A stretch of 64,000 nucleotides of DNA from Streptomyces sp. NBC_01214 (lineage in GTDB: Bacteria > Actinomycetota > Actinomycetes > Streptomycetales > Streptomycetaceae). Below the pieces are notes generated by a model. That model ran no database searches. It was given only the letters and a program-made list of their open reading frames with translations, and had not been told where the DNA came from. This document shows positions 41,852 to 50,795 of the stretch, piece after piece. The stretch spans positions 1,758,501 to 1,822,500 of the forward strand of contig NZ_JAPEOS010000001.1 in NCBI RefSeq assembly GCF_026340975.1, given 5' to 3'. Made by a program: the position numbers and the translations under genes. How positions within the stretch are numbered: the stretch's first letter is position 1; the number at the start of each line of letters is the position of its first letter.

Positions 41852-42760
41852 TCAGGATGTCAGCCCGGCCGCGACCTCCTTCAGCAGGGCCAGGAAGGCG
41901 AGGGCGGCGGGGGAGGGGGAGATCCCGCGCGGGGTGGCGGCGTAGACCCGGCGGCGCGGGGTGTCGTCCGGGTGCAGGGGGACGAGCGCGAGGTCGGCCC
42001 GTGCCGAGGAGGCGGCGAGCGCCGGGACCAGGGTGACGCCGAGCCCGGCCGCGACGAAGCCCTGCTTGGCGATCCAGTCGGCGGCGACGAAACCGGTGCG
42101 CGGGCGGAAGCCGCCGGCCAGCGCGGAGTGCATGAGGGTCTCCTCGGGCCGGGTGTCGGCCGCGATCCACTCCTCGTCGGCCAGTTCGGCCAGCCGTACG
42201 TCGGTGCGCCCGGCGAGCCGGTGGCCGCTCGGCAGGGCCACGTACATCCGCTCGTCGAGCAGGTGGTGCGCGGTGCAGCCGCGGGGCGGCTGCGCGGAGG
42301 TGTCGGCGACGACGGCGAGGTCGAGGTCCCCGGCGGCGAGCAGGGCCAGGTGCTTGGCGGAGGGGCCCTCGGCGCGGACGACGGCCACGGCGGGGTGGCG
42401 GCTGCGGAAGGCGGCCAGCGCACGGGGCAGCAGGGCGGCGTCGGCGGTGGAGAAGGCGCCGATCCGCAGCCGTCCGGCGCCGAGGGCGCGCAGCGCGTCG
42501 AGTTCGGCGCGGGCGGTGCGCAGCCGCTCGCCGACGGCCTCGGCGTGCGGGAGCAGGAGGTGCCCGGCCTCGGTCAGGCGGACCCCGCGGGGGAGGCGGT
42601 CGAAGAGCGGGGTGCCCCACTCGTCCTCCAGGGTCTGGATCTGCCGGGACACGGCGGACTGGGTGTAGCCGAGAGAGCGGGCGGCGGCGGTGAAGGAGGT
42701 CAGGCGGGCCACGCTCAGGAAGACCTCGTACAGGCTGTGCGAAGTGGGCATGGCAGTCAT
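41852..42760 (-). CDS. LysR family transcriptional regulator
   Basis: 302 aa. The helix-turn-helix LYEVFLSVARLTSFTAAARSLGYTQSAVSRQIQTLEDEWGTPLFDRLPRGVRLTEAG is followed by a periplasmic-binding-like effector domain (GRLRIGAFSTADAALLPRALAAF...). ATG 42760 (MTAMPTS) or 42751 (MPTS) are both possible. Divergent from a hydroxyacid-dehydrogenase-like gene, with starts 43 bp apart, which is the usual target arrangement for LysR. Confidence 0.9.
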   Translation of the reverse strand: MTAMPTSHSLYEVFLSVARLTSFTAAARSLGYTQSAVSRQIQTLEDEWGTPLFDRLPRGVRLTEAGHLLLPHAEAVGERLRTARAELDALRALGAGRLRIGAFSTADAALLPRALAAFRSRHPAVAVVRAEGPSAKHLALLAAGDLDLAVVADTSAQPPRGCTAHHLLDERMYVALPSGHRLAGRTDVRLAELADEEWIAADTRPEETLMHSALAGGFRPRTGFVAADWIAKQGFVAAGLGVTLVPALAASSARADLALVPLHPDDTPRRRVYAATPRGISPSPAALAFLALLKEVAAGLTS

Positions 42761-42803
42761 GCTAGACATTCGCTTGTCGCATGAATGAGCCCGACCTAGC
42801 GTC

Positions 42804-43610
42804 ATGGGCATGGACACAGCACAGAAGATCGCGTTCCTCGGCCTCGGCCACATGGGCGCCCCGATGGCCCGTCACCTGCTGGCCCGGGGGCACGGGCTGA
42901 CGGTGTGGAACCGCACGCCGGGCAAGGCGGACGCACTGGTGGCGGCCGGCGCGACGGTCGCCGCGACGCCCGCCGCGGCCGTCCGCGACGCGGACCTCGT
43001 CATCACGATGCTGGCCGGGCCGGCGGCCCTGCGCGCCGTCGCGGAGAGCGCGCTGCCCGCCCTGCGGCCCGGCGTCCACTGGATCGACACCTCGACGGTC
43101 GGGCCGGAGGCGGTGCGGGAGCTCGCCGGGCGGCTGCCGGAGGGGGTGACGCTGACCGACGCGCCCGTGATGGGGAGCGTCGACCGGGCGGCGACGGGGG
43201 AGTTGTGGGTGCTGGCGGGCGGCGACCCGCTGCCCGGCCCGGTCCGGGCGGTCCTCGACGCCCTCGGCGAGGTCACCGCGTGCGGCCCGGCGGGCTCCGG
43301 CGCGGCGCTGAAGCTGGTGCTGATCAACGCGGCGGTCGGCGGGGTGGCCCTGGTGGTCGAGGCGCTGAAGTTGGGCGGGGCCCTGGGCCTGCCGCAGGAA
43401 CTGGTCCGCACGCAGCTGGCCCGCGGACCGCTGGCGGGCGCGGTGGCCCGGGCGTACGCCGACGCCTCGCACTTCCCGGTCTCCCTGGCCGCGAAGGACG
43501 TGGCCCTGGCCACGGCCCACGCGCCGCTGCCGATCCTGGAGTCGGTCCACGCCGCGCTGACGTCCCGCCCGGACCTCGCGGCCCGGGACCTCTCCGCCCT
43601 GCGCCCCTGA
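42804..43610 (+). CDS. NAD(P)-dependent beta-hydroxyacid dehydrogenase-like oxidoreductase
   Basis: 268 aa. [35 protein letters not shown] is the Rossmann motif, with Arg/Thr for [15 protein letters not shown] is the substrate-binding DxST loop and [20 protein letters not shown] follows. [20 protein letters not shown] contains the catalytic Lys region (G-x-G...K). It is a closer match to hydroxyisobutyrate/tartronate-semialdehyde reductases than the paralogue at 39063. Divergent from the LysR gene. Confidence 0.87.
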   Translation: MGMDTAQKIAFLGLGHMGAPMARHLLARGHGLTVWNRTPGKADALVAAGATVAATPAAAVRDADLVITMLAGPAALRAVAESALPALRPGVHWIDTSTVGPEAVRELAGRLPEGVTLTDAPVMGSVDRAATGELWVLAGGDPLPGPVRAVLDALGEVTACGPAGSGAALKLVLINAAVGGVALVVEALKLGGALGLPQELVRTQLARGPLAGAVARAYADASHFPVSLAAKDVALATAHAPLPILESVHAALTSRPDLAARDLSALRP

Positions 43611-43670
43611 CCCGGCCGGCGCCGGGGGGAGTTCGCCCGCGGTGCGGATCAACCTGCATAAAATGCCGGT

Positions 43671-43994
43671 GTGATCTTCATTGTGGTGAAATTCCCCGTC
43701 AAGCCCGAATACGTCGACGCGTGGCCCGACAAGGTCGCGCCCTTCACCCGCGCCACCCGCGCCGAACCCGGGAACCTGTGGTTCGAGTGGTCGCGCAGCC
43801 TGGAGGAGCCGAACACCTACGTGCTGGTCGAGGCCTTCCAGGACGACGCTGCCGAAGCGCACGTCACCTCCGAGCACTTCAGCGCTGCGCTGGAGACCAT
43901 GCGGCCGATGGTGACCCGTACGCCCGAGATCGTCAGCACCACCATCGGGGGTGCGACCGGCTGGAGCCGCATGGGCGAGCTCCAGGTCGACTAG
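43671..43994 (+). CDS. Antibiotic-biosynthesis-monooxygenase-domain protein (putative quinol monooxygenase)
   Basis: 107 aa from a GTG. A single ABM ferredoxin-like domain: IFIVVKFPVKPEYVDAWPDKVAPFTRATRAEPGNLWFEWSRSLEEPNTYVLVEAFQD, then AHVTSEHF, the His-rich family signature. YgiN-like proteins oxidise quinols without cofactors. Small intergenic gaps on both sides; convergent with the TetR gene. Confidence 0.87.
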   Translation: MIFIVVKFPVKPEYVDAWPDKVAPFTRATRAEPGNLWFEWSRSLEEPNTYVLVEAFQDDAAEAHVTSEHFSAALETMRPMVTRTPEIVSTTIGGATGWSRMGELQVD

Positions 43995-44007
43995 ACACCC
44001 CTGAGGC

Positions 44008-44583
44008 CTATGCTTCCGGCCCCCTCAGCAGGGTCAGGAAGGCGCGGAAGGCGGCGGGCATGTCCACCGACTCGGGGGCCAGCAGCCACTGGTACTGGAG
44101 ACCGTCCATGACCGCCGTCAGCAGCGGTGCCACCTGCTCCGGGGTGAGGCCCGAGGGCAGGCGGTCACCGAACTCGGCGCGCAGCACCGCCGCCATCTCC
44201 GAGCGGACCTGCGCGTAGCGCTCGGTGAAGAACTCCCGGGCCGGGTGCCCGTCGGTGACGCTCTCGCCCAGCAGCGCCGAGAAGGTCTGCACGATGCCCG
44301 GGCGCATGGCGTTGTACTCGACCAGCGAGTCCAGCAGGTCCAGGCGCCAGGCGTCGGCGGCGGAGCGCGAGCCGCCGCCCGTGTCCCAGCGGTCTCGTTC
44401 CTCCAGCACCGCGACCAGCAGGGCCTCCTTGGTCGGGAAGTAGTGCAGCAGCCCCTGCTGGGTCAGACCCACGCGTTCGGCGACGGCGGCCAGGGACGCG
44501 CCCCGGTAGCCGCGCTCCGCGATCACCTCGACGGCCGCGCGGACGATCTCCCCCCGGCGTTCCTCGCTCCTCGCCCTGACCAT
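44008..44583 (-). CDS. TetR family transcriptional regulator
   Basis: 191 aa. The DNA-binding domain is RRGEIVRAAVEVIAERGYRGASLAAVAERVGLTQQGLLHYFPTKEALLVAVLEERD, and the C-terminal domain is all-helical. The gene is divergent from the beta-glucosidase (160-bp gap containing AT-rich sequence around 44640-44680), so it is the probable regulator of that glycosidase. Confidence 0.9.
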   Translation of the reverse strand: MVRARSEERRGEIVRAAVEVIAERGYRGASLAAVAERVGLTQQGLLHYFPTKEALLVAVLEERDRWDTGGGSRSAADAWRLDLLDSLVEYNAMRPGIVQTFSALLGESVTDGHPAREFFTERYAQVRSEMAAVLRAEFGDRLPSGLTPEQVAPLLTAVMDGLQYQWLLAPESVDMPAAFRAFLTLLRGPEA

Positions 44584-44743
44584 CGACCCGGCACCCCTTC
44601 CCGTTCATGCGCTGAGCCCTGCCCACAGGACCGTACGGCATCCAAATATCACGAACAGATTACGAACCCTACCGTTCAACAGGTATCAGGTCCACGATGG
44701 GGGCACCGCACCGAGCAACCGCACTCAATGAGGAGGCACGGCC

Positions 44744-47242
44744 GTGACCGATGCCGATCAGGTCCGCGATCAGGTCCGCGATCAAGCCCGCGATCAGATG
44801 CGCAACGACGCCGTCGAGGCGGCGCTGGGCAAGCTGGACCTCGACACCAAGGCCCGGCTCCTGGCCGGCCAGGACATGTGGTCCCTGCCCGCCGTCCCCG
44901 CGATCGGGCTGGAGTCCCTGGTCTTCTCCGACGGGCCCATCGGGGTCCGCGGCGTGCGCTGGACCGCTGACGACCCGTCCATCGCCCTGCCGTCCCCGAC
45001 CGCGCTCGCCGCCGCCTGGGACCCGGAGCTCGCCCGCCGCGCCGGCCGGCTCCTCGCCGAGGAGGCCCGCCGCAAGGGCGTGCACGTCCTCCTCGCACCC
45101 ACCGTCAACCTGCACCGGTCCCCGCTCGGCGGCCGGCACTTCGAGTGCTACTCCGAGGACCCCCACCTCACCGGCGCCGTCGGCGCCGGCTATGTGAACG
45201 GCGTCCAGGACGGCGGCGTCGGCACCACCGTCAAGCACTTCGTCGGCAACGACGCCGAAACCGACCGGTTCACCGTCGACAGCGTCATCGCGCCGCGCCC
45301 GCTGCGCGAGCTGTACCTGGCGCCCTTCGAGGCCATCGTCGCCAATGCCCACCCCTGGGGCATCATGACCGCCTACAACCAGGTCAACGGCACGACCATG
45401 ACCGAGCACCAGTACCTCGTGAACGAGGTCCTGCGCGCCGAATGGGGCTTCGACGGCTGCAACGTCTCCGACTGGATGGCCGCCCGCTCCACCGCCGGCG
45501 ACGTCCTCGGCGGCATGGACGTGGCCATGCCCGGCCCCACCACCGTCTACGGATCCGCCCTCGCCGAGGCCGTCCGCGCCGGCGAGGTCCCCGAGTCCGC
45601 CGTGGACGACGCCGTGCGCAACGTCCTGCGCCTCGCCGCCCGCGTCGGCGTCCTGGAGGGCGCCCCCGCCGCCGTGGAGAGCGCCCCGGCCCCGATCGAC
45701 GGCCAGGCGCTGGCCCGCGAGCTCGCCGCCCGCGGCTTCGTCCTGGTCCGCAACGAGGGGGCGCTGCCGCTCGAGGGGTCCGCCGGCCGTACCGTCGCCC
45801 TCTCCGGCGCCGCCGCCCGCGACGCCCGCGTCCTGGGCGGGGGCAGCGCCACCGTCTTTCCCGAGCGGATCGTCTCCCCGCTCGACGGCCTCACCGCCGC
45901 CCTTCCCGAAGGCTCCCTCACCTACAGCATCGGCGCCGACCCCTCCGACGAGCTCACCCCCGCGGGCCAGGGCTTCGAGCTCCACGCCGTCTGCCGCGAC
46001 GCCACCGGGACCGTCATCGGCGAGGGCGCCCTGCCCTCCGGCCAGGTCCAGTGGATCGGCGACGACCTGCCCGCGGGGGCCACGTACGAGACCATGGCGA
46101 GCATCGAGGTCCGCGGCACGCTCGTGCCGCGCGAGAGCGGCGAGCACGCCTTCGGCACCCGCGGACTCGGCGCCTTCACCCTGGCTGTCGGCGGCGAGCG
46201 GCTGTGGAGCGGCATCCAGGAGATGGGCAACGAGGCCGACCCCTTCGAGGCCTTCTTCGGCGCTCCCCACGAGCGGGCCCGCGTCACCCTCACCGAGGGC
46301 GAGCCCGTCGAGGTGTCCCTGACCTTCCAGGTCCCCGACGTGTCCGCGCTGCCGCTCAGGGCGATCATGTTCTCGCTGCTCCACCTCGGCCCGCGGCGCG
46401 ACGCCGACGAGCTGATCGCCGAGGCCGTGGCCGCGGCGCGCGGGGCCGACACCGCCGTCGTGGTCGTCGCCACCACCGAGCGCGTGGAGTCCGAGGGCTT
46501 CGACCGGCAGGACCTCACCCTCCCCGGCCGCCAGGACGACCTGGTGCGCGCCGTCGCCGCCGTGAACCCGAACACGGTGGTCGTCGTCAACGCGGGTTCC
46601 CCGGTGGAGCTCCCGTGGCGCGAGGACGTGGCCGCCGTCCTGCTGACCTGGTTCCCCGGGCAGGAGGGCGGGGCCGCGCTGGCCGACGTACTCCTCGGCG
46701 ACGCGGAGCCGGGCGGGCGGCTGCCCACCACCTGGCCCGCGCGGTTCGCGGACGCGCCCGTTACCGAGGTCGTCCCGACCGACGGGCGCCTGGAGTACCG
46801 CGAGGGGCTCTTCATCGGCTACAGGGCCTACGAGAAGCACGCCGTGAGTCCGGCCTACCCCTTCGGGCACGGACTCGGCTACACCGACTGGACGTACGAG
46901 TCCCTGGAGGTCACCGCCGACACGGTCCGGGTCCGCCTCACCAACACCGGCGCCCGCCCCGGCCGCGAGGTCGTCCAGGTCTACCTCGCCCCCGTCGCCA
47001 CTGCGTCCGACGGCGCGCCGAGCACGACGGTGGAACGCCCGGCGAGTTGGCTGGCCGCCTTCGCGGGCGTCGCGGCGGGCCCCGGCGAGAGCGTCGAGAC
47101 CGAGATCCCGCTGCCCGCCCGGGCCTTCGAGATCTGGGACGAGCAGGCCCGCGGCTGGTGGCGGATCGACGGGACCTACGAGGTCCGCGCGAGCCACTCG
47201 CACGGTGACACCCGGCTGACCGCGACGCTCGACCTCGCATGA
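44744..47242 (+). CDS. Glycoside hydrolase family 3 beta-glucosidase with PA14 domain
   Basis: 832 aa from a GTG. The N-terminal TIM barrel includes FSDGPIGVRG, the KHFVGNDAETDR motif and the nucleophile D243 in GFDGCNVSDWM. The (alpha/beta)6 domain is interrupted by a PA14 insert (~390-530; FGTRGLGAFTLAVGGERLW). A C-terminal fibronectin-III-like domain ends the protein (PFGHGLGYTDWTYESLEVTADTVRVRLTNTG...). The order GH3-PA14-Fn3 is that of intracellular beta-glucosidases acting on cellobiose or glucosides. There is no signal peptide. The first 13 codons contain four 12-bp repeats coding (V/A)RDQ. The TetR gene is divergent. Confidence 0.93.
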   Translation: MTDADQVRDQVRDQARDQMRNDAVEAALGKLDLDTKARLLAGQDMWSLPAVPAIGLESLVFSDGPIGVRGVRWTADDPSIALPSPTALAAAWDPELARRAGRLLAEEARRKGVHVLLAPTVNLHRSPLGGRHFECYSEDPHLTGAVGAGYVNGVQDGGVGTTVKHFVGNDAETDRFTVDSVIAPRPLRELYLAPFEAIVANAHPWGIMTAYNQVNGTTMTEHQYLVNEVLRAEWGFDGCNVSDWMAARSTAGDVLGGMDVAMPGPTTVYGSALAEAVRAGEVPESAVDDAVRNVLRLAARVGVLEGAPAAVESAPAPIDGQALARELAARGFVLVRNEGALPLEGSAGRTVALSGAAARDARVLGGGSATVFPERIVSPLDGLTAALPEGSLTYSIGADPSDELTPAGQGFELHAVCRDATGTVIGEGALPSGQVQWIGDDLPAGATYETMASIEVRGTLVPRESGEHAFGTRGLGAFTLAVGGERLWSGIQEMGNEADPFEAFFGAPHERARVTLTEGEPVEVSLTFQVPDVSALPLRAIMFSLLHLGPRRDADELIAEAVAAARGADTAVVVVATTERVESEGFDRQDLTLPGRQDDLVRAVAAVNPNTVVVVNAGSPVELPWREDVAAVLLTWFPGQEGGAALADVLLGDAEPGGRLPTTWPARFADAPVTEVVPTDGRLEYREGLFIGYRAYEKHAVSPAYPFGHGLGYTDWTYESLEVTADTVRVRLTNTGARPGREVVQVYLAPVATASDGAPSTTVERPASWLAAFAGVAAGPGESVETEIPLPARAFEIWDEQARGWWRIDGTYEVRASHSHGDTRLTATLDLA

Positions 47243-47276
47243 CACGCCGAATGGCCGGAATTCACCCCTGAGGACC

Positions 47277-47312
47277 GGTCCGGGGGCGGGACCTGACTTC
47301 CGCCCCCGGACC
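47277..47312. terminator. Bidirectional terminator between beta-glucosidase and GDSL lipoprotein genes
   Basis: GGTCCGGGGGCGG pairs with CCGCCCCCGGACC (13 bp) around a 10-base loop, between two convergent stops. Confidence 0.85.
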
Positions 47313-47329
47313 CTTTCCGCACCAGAGCG

Positions 47330-48229
47330 TCAACGCGGCGGTTCGGCCGCCGTCACCTGGCGGTGCGCCAGTTCCGCGAGCCGCGCCTGCCCGTCCTTGC
47401 CCGGATGGAACCAGTCCCACCGGCTCAACTGATCCGCCGCGAAGGGGTACTGGAACACGGCGCCGCCGTCGTAGCGGCACAGCGCGTCCTTCGCGCAGAC
47501 CTCGCGCAGCACCTCGTTGTACTCCACCACCCGCGCCCGCACCTGCTCGCGCCGGGCCGTCGCCCCCGAGGCCGCCGACAGCGGATCGGCGAGCATGGAC
47601 TGACAGATCCCCAGCTTCCAGATCTGCCGCACCATCGGGAGGTCCTTGCCCTGCTCCCACAGCCGCTGCAGGTCCGGCACGCTGGAGACGTACACCTGGG
47701 AGGTGGGGGACGCGGCCCGCAGGTCCGCGAGGGCCTTCTCGAACCCGGAGCGGAACTCCGCCACCGGGGTCATCGACGAAGCCGTGGCCCGGCAGGCGTC
47801 GTTCGAGCCCACCATCACCGTGACCAGGTCGGGCTTGTGCGCGGCGGCCCCGGCCAGCTGGGCCGGCAGGTCCGCCATCCGCGAGCCGGTCACCGCGTAG
47901 TTCCAGCTGCGCGCCGGCGCCGCGGCGTCCCCGAGCAGCCGGGCGGCCAGCGAGCGGACCGCGGGGTCGTTCCCGGTGGCCCAGGAGACCTCCGGGCAGT
48001 CGGCCAGCACCGAACAGGCGTCGAAACCACGCGTGATGGAGTCGCCCACGGCCGCGATCGAGGCGGGTGCCGTGTTCCAGCGCGGTGCGGCCTGCGCCCC
48101 GCGTTCGCCGCCCTGCTCGCCCGACCCGCCCGAGCTGCACCCGGTGGCCGCCCCGGCCAACAAGAGGAACGCCGCGCCCGCGCCCGCGAGGGTCCGGCGC
48201 GCGCGGCGGCGCGGAGCGGTGGTGCGCAT
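47330..48229 (-). CDS. SGNH/GDSL-family lipoprotein hydrolase
   Basis: 299 aa. A lipoprotein signal with Cys31 in LLLAGAATGC is followed by a Gly/Ser linker. SGNH blocks: AAVGDSITRG (S64), NYAVTGSRM (Gly block), VTVMVGSNDACR (Asn block) and DWFHPGKDGQ (Asp/His). It is an extracytoplasmic lipase/acylesterase anchored to the membrane. Several paired Cys (CSVLADC, CRA, CQS, CAKDALC) suggest disulfides. Convergent with beta-glucosidase. Confidence 0.9.
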   Translation of the reverse strand: MRTTAPRRRARRTLAGAGAAFLLLAGAATGCSSGGSGEQGGERGAQAAPRWNTAPASIAAVGDSITRGFDACSVLADCPEVSWATGNDPAVRSLAARLLGDAAAPARSWNYAVTGSRMADLPAQLAGAAAHKPDLVTVMVGSNDACRATASSMTPVAEFRSGFEKALADLRAASPTSQVYVSSVPDLQRLWEQGKDLPMVRQIWKLGICQSMLADPLSAASGATARREQVRARVVEYNEVLREVCAKDALCRYDGGAVFQYPFAADQLSRWDWFHPGKDGQARLAELAHRQVTAAEPPR

Positions 48230-48478
48230 GGGAAGGGGCCCTCCTTGTCGTCCCCACGTCGTTCGGGGGGTCCTGCTGAGTGAAAGCTCTTTGTTTAAGG
48301 GTCTTGGAGCGACCGTACGTCACACCAGGACCCCTGGCGCACGGTAGCTTTTTCCCGTGGCGTTTCGGCCGCAGGTCTCGTAGCGCAATGTCAAAAAATT
48401 TCCGTTACATTACATCACGTCACATACTGTCCGTTTTCTGGAGTTTATTCCCGACCTCGTCCCATACTGGAGGTCCCG

Positions 48479-48973
48479 GTGACGACACGTGGAGTTCTGT
48501 ACGTGCATTCCGCACCGCGCGCGCTCTGCCCGCACGTGGAATGGGCTGTTGCGGGCGTGCTCGGGGTGCGGGTGAACCTCGACTGGATCAGACAGCCCGC
48601 TTCCCCGGGCACCTGGAGAGCCGAGTTCTCCTGGCAGGCCGAAGCGGGCGCCGCCTCGAAACTCGCCTCCGCGCTGCGCGGCTGGCACCTGCTGCGCTTC
48701 GAAGTGACCGCGGAACCGTGCCCGAACGCCGAGGGCGAGCGCTACAGCTCCACCCCGGAGCTCGGCATCTTCCACGCCGTCACCGGCATGCACGGCGACA
48801 TCCTGATCCCCGAGGACCGGCTGCGCGCCGCCCTGGCCCGGTCCGCGCGCGGCGAGACCGACCTGGAGGCGGAGATCGCCAAGCTGCTCGGCAAGCCGTG
48901 GGACGACGAACTGGAGCCCTTCCGCTACGCGGGCGAGGGCGCCCCGGTCCGCTGGCTCCACCAGGTGGTCTAA
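48479..48973 (+). CDS. DUF3145 family protein
   Basis: 164 aa from a GTG. TRGVLYVHSAPRALCPHVEWAVAGVLGV, then WRAEFSWQAEAGAASKLASALRGWHLLRFEVTAEP and STPELGIFHAVTGMHGDILIPEDRLR, match the actinobacterial DUF3145 family. It sits beside the fab cluster, in convergent orientation, in Streptomyces genomes as I remember them. Biochemical role unknown. The upstream region (48380-48440) is strikingly AT-rich and probably contains its promoter. Confidence 0.87.
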   Translation: MTTRGVLYVHSAPRALCPHVEWAVAGVLGVRVNLDWIRQPASPGTWRAEFSWQAEAGAASKLASALRGWHLLRFEVTAEPCPNAEGERYSSTPELGIFHAVTGMHGDILIPEDRLRAALARSARGETDLEAEIAKLLGKPWDDELEPFRYAGEGAPVRWLHQVV

Positions 48974-48986
48974 CCGCCGGCGATGC

Positions 48987-49020
48987 AGAAGGCCCACCCA
49001 GGATCCTGGGTGGGCCTTCT
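48987..49020. terminator. Perfect 34-bp palindrome between DUF3145 and fabF
   Basis: AGAAGGCCCACCCAGGA and its exact complement form a 34-base perfect palindrome, the strongest hairpin in this region, just after the DUF3145 stop. It is expected to terminate the DUF3145 transcript and the convergent fab operon. Confidence 0.9.
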
Positions 49021-49132
49021 ACGCGTTGCCGCGGTGGTTGCGGTGTTCGAAACGACGAACACCGCAACCATCAAGTGAGCAACCCCCGCGGCGGGCGACC
49101 ACATCCGCGAGAGCGGCGCCGGCTTAGGCGCA

Positions 49133-50410
49133 CTAAACGGTGCGGAACGCCAGGGTCACGTTGTGGCCGCCGAAGCCGAAGGAGTTGTTGATCGCGGAGA
49201 TCGGGCCCTCGGCCGGCAGCTTGCGCGGCTCGCCGACGACGATGTCCGCGTCGATGTCCTCGTCGAGGTCGTCGATGTTGATCGTCGGCGGGGCCAGCCG
49301 GTGGTACAGCGCCAGCACGGTCGCGACCGTCTCGATACCGCCCGCGCCACCCAGCAGGTGACCCGTCATCGACTTGGTCGCGGAGATCGCGATGTGGTCG
49401 AGGTCGTCGCCCAGCACCTTGCGCAGGGCCTTCAGCTCGGCCGTGTCACCCTGCGGGGTCGACGTGGCGTGCGCGTTCAGGTGGACCAGCTCGGCCGGGT
49501 CCAGACCCGTGTTGTCGAGCAGGTTCTGCACCGCGGCCGCGACACCGCGGCCGGTCGGCTCCGGCTGCGCGATGTGGTGGCTGTCCGCGGACAGACCCTG
49601 GCCCAGCACCTCGCAGTAGACCCGGGCGCCGCGCGCAGCGGCGTGCTCGGCGGACTCCAGGACGATGACGCCCGCGCCCTCGCCCAGTACGAAGCCGTCA
49701 CGGGCCTTGTCGTACGGACGGGAGGCCTGCTCGGGGTTCTCGTTGTTCTTGGACATCGCCATCATGTTGGCGAACGCGGCGATCGGCAGCGGGTGGATCG
49801 CCGCCTCGGTGCCGCCCGCGACGACCACGTCGGCGCGGCCGGAACGGATCATCTCGACGGCGTAGCCGATGGCCTCGGCGCCGGACGCACAGGCGCTGAC
49901 GGGAGTGTGCACGCCCGCCTGGGCGTTGACCTCCAGGCCGACGTTGGCCGACGGGCCGTTCGGCATGAGCATGGGGACGGTGTGCGGGGAGACCCGGCGC
50001 ACGCCCTTGTCCTTCAGGACGTCGTACTGGTCGAGCAGGGTGGTGACACCGCCGATGCCGGAGGCGATCACGGTGCCCAGACGCTCGGGCGCGACGAAGG
50101 CGCCCTCTTCCGCCTCTTCGCCGGCCGGGGTGGTGTAACCGGCGTCGGCCCACGCCTCGCGGGCCGCGATGATGGCGAACTGTGCCGAGCGGTCCAGCTT
50201 GCGGGCCAGCGGCCGGGGGAGGACCTCGTTCGGGTCGACGGCGGCCCGAGCGGCGATGCGTACCGGGAGTTCGGCGAAGCGCTCGCCCTCCAGGGGCTTG
50301 ACGCCGGAACGGCCGGCAAGCAGACCTTCCCAGGTCGAAGCGCTGTCGCCACCCAGCGGAGTGGTTGCGCCGATACCGGTGACGACCACGGTGCGATTGG
50401 TCGGGCTCAC
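49133..50410 (-). CDS. fabF: 3-oxoacyl-[ACP] synthase II
   Basis: 425 aa. The Cys-His-His active site is present: C174 in VSACASGAEA, H314 in NAHATSTPQGD, H351 in KSMTGHLLGGAGG. It elongates acyl-ACP with malonyl-ACP (KASII) in the cytoplasm. It is the last gene of fabD-fabH-acpP-fabF. The GTG at 50410 (SPTNRTVVVTGIG) is chosen because it begins the conserved fold; the frame stays open upstream to 50476 without homology. Confidence 0.95.
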   Translation of the reverse strand: MSPTNRTVVVTGIGATTPLGGDSASTWEGLLAGRSGVKPLEGERFAELPVRIAARAAVDPNEVLPRPLARKLDRSAQFAIIAAREAWADAGYTTPAGEEAEEGAFVAPERLGTVIASGIGGVTTLLDQYDVLKDKGVRRVSPHTVPMLMPNGPSANVGLEVNAQAGVHTPVSACASGAEAIGYAVEMIRSGRADVVVAGGTEAAIHPLPIAAFANMMAMSKNNENPEQASRPYDKARDGFVLGEGAGVIVLESAEHAAARGARVYCEVLGQGLSADSHHIAQPEPTGRGVAAAVQNLLDNTGLDPAELVHLNAHATSTPQGDTAELKALRKVLGDDLDHIAISATKSMTGHLLGGAGGIETVATVLALYHRLAPPTINIDDLDEDIDADIVVGEPRKLPAEGPISAINNSFGFGGHNVTLAFRTV

Positions 50411-50489
50411 AGGAATTCTTTCTCCACGTCTCAGGGGGTGCTGAATTGTCACGGCGCCACCGCCGGGTGGCGACAAACGCTCGTCAGGC

Positions 50490-50738
50490 TCAGGCCTGGT
50501 GCTTCAGGATGTAGTCAGCGGCGTCGCCGACCGTCTTGAGGTTCTTGACGTCCTCGTCCGGGATCTTGACGTCGAAGCGCTCTTCGGCGGCGACGACGAC
50601 CTCGACCATGGAGAGCGAGTCGACGTCCAGGTCGTCGGTGAAGGACTTCTCGATCGCGACGTCCTCGGTGGGGATACCGGCGATCTCGTTGACGATCTCC
50701 GCGAGACCCTCGACGATCTCTTCCTGCGTGGCGGCCAT
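50490..50738 (-). CDS. acpP: Acyl carrier protein
   Basis: 82 aa, acidic. DDLDVDSLSMVEVVVAAEERFDVKIPDED contains the phosphopantetheine serine (S41). It carries the growing acyl chain for type II fatty-acid synthesis. Located between fabH and fabF in the same operon, with GAAGGAG upstream of the ATG. Confidence 0.97.
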   Translation of the reverse strand: MAATQEEIVEGLAEIVNEIAGIPTEDVAIEKSFTDDLDVDSLSMVEVVVAAEERFDVKIPDEDVKNLKTVGDAADYILKHQA

Positions 50739-50795
50739 GTGGCGCTCCTTCTCTAGCTAACTGAGGTGAAACAGGGCGGGATGTGGATCCCAGCC

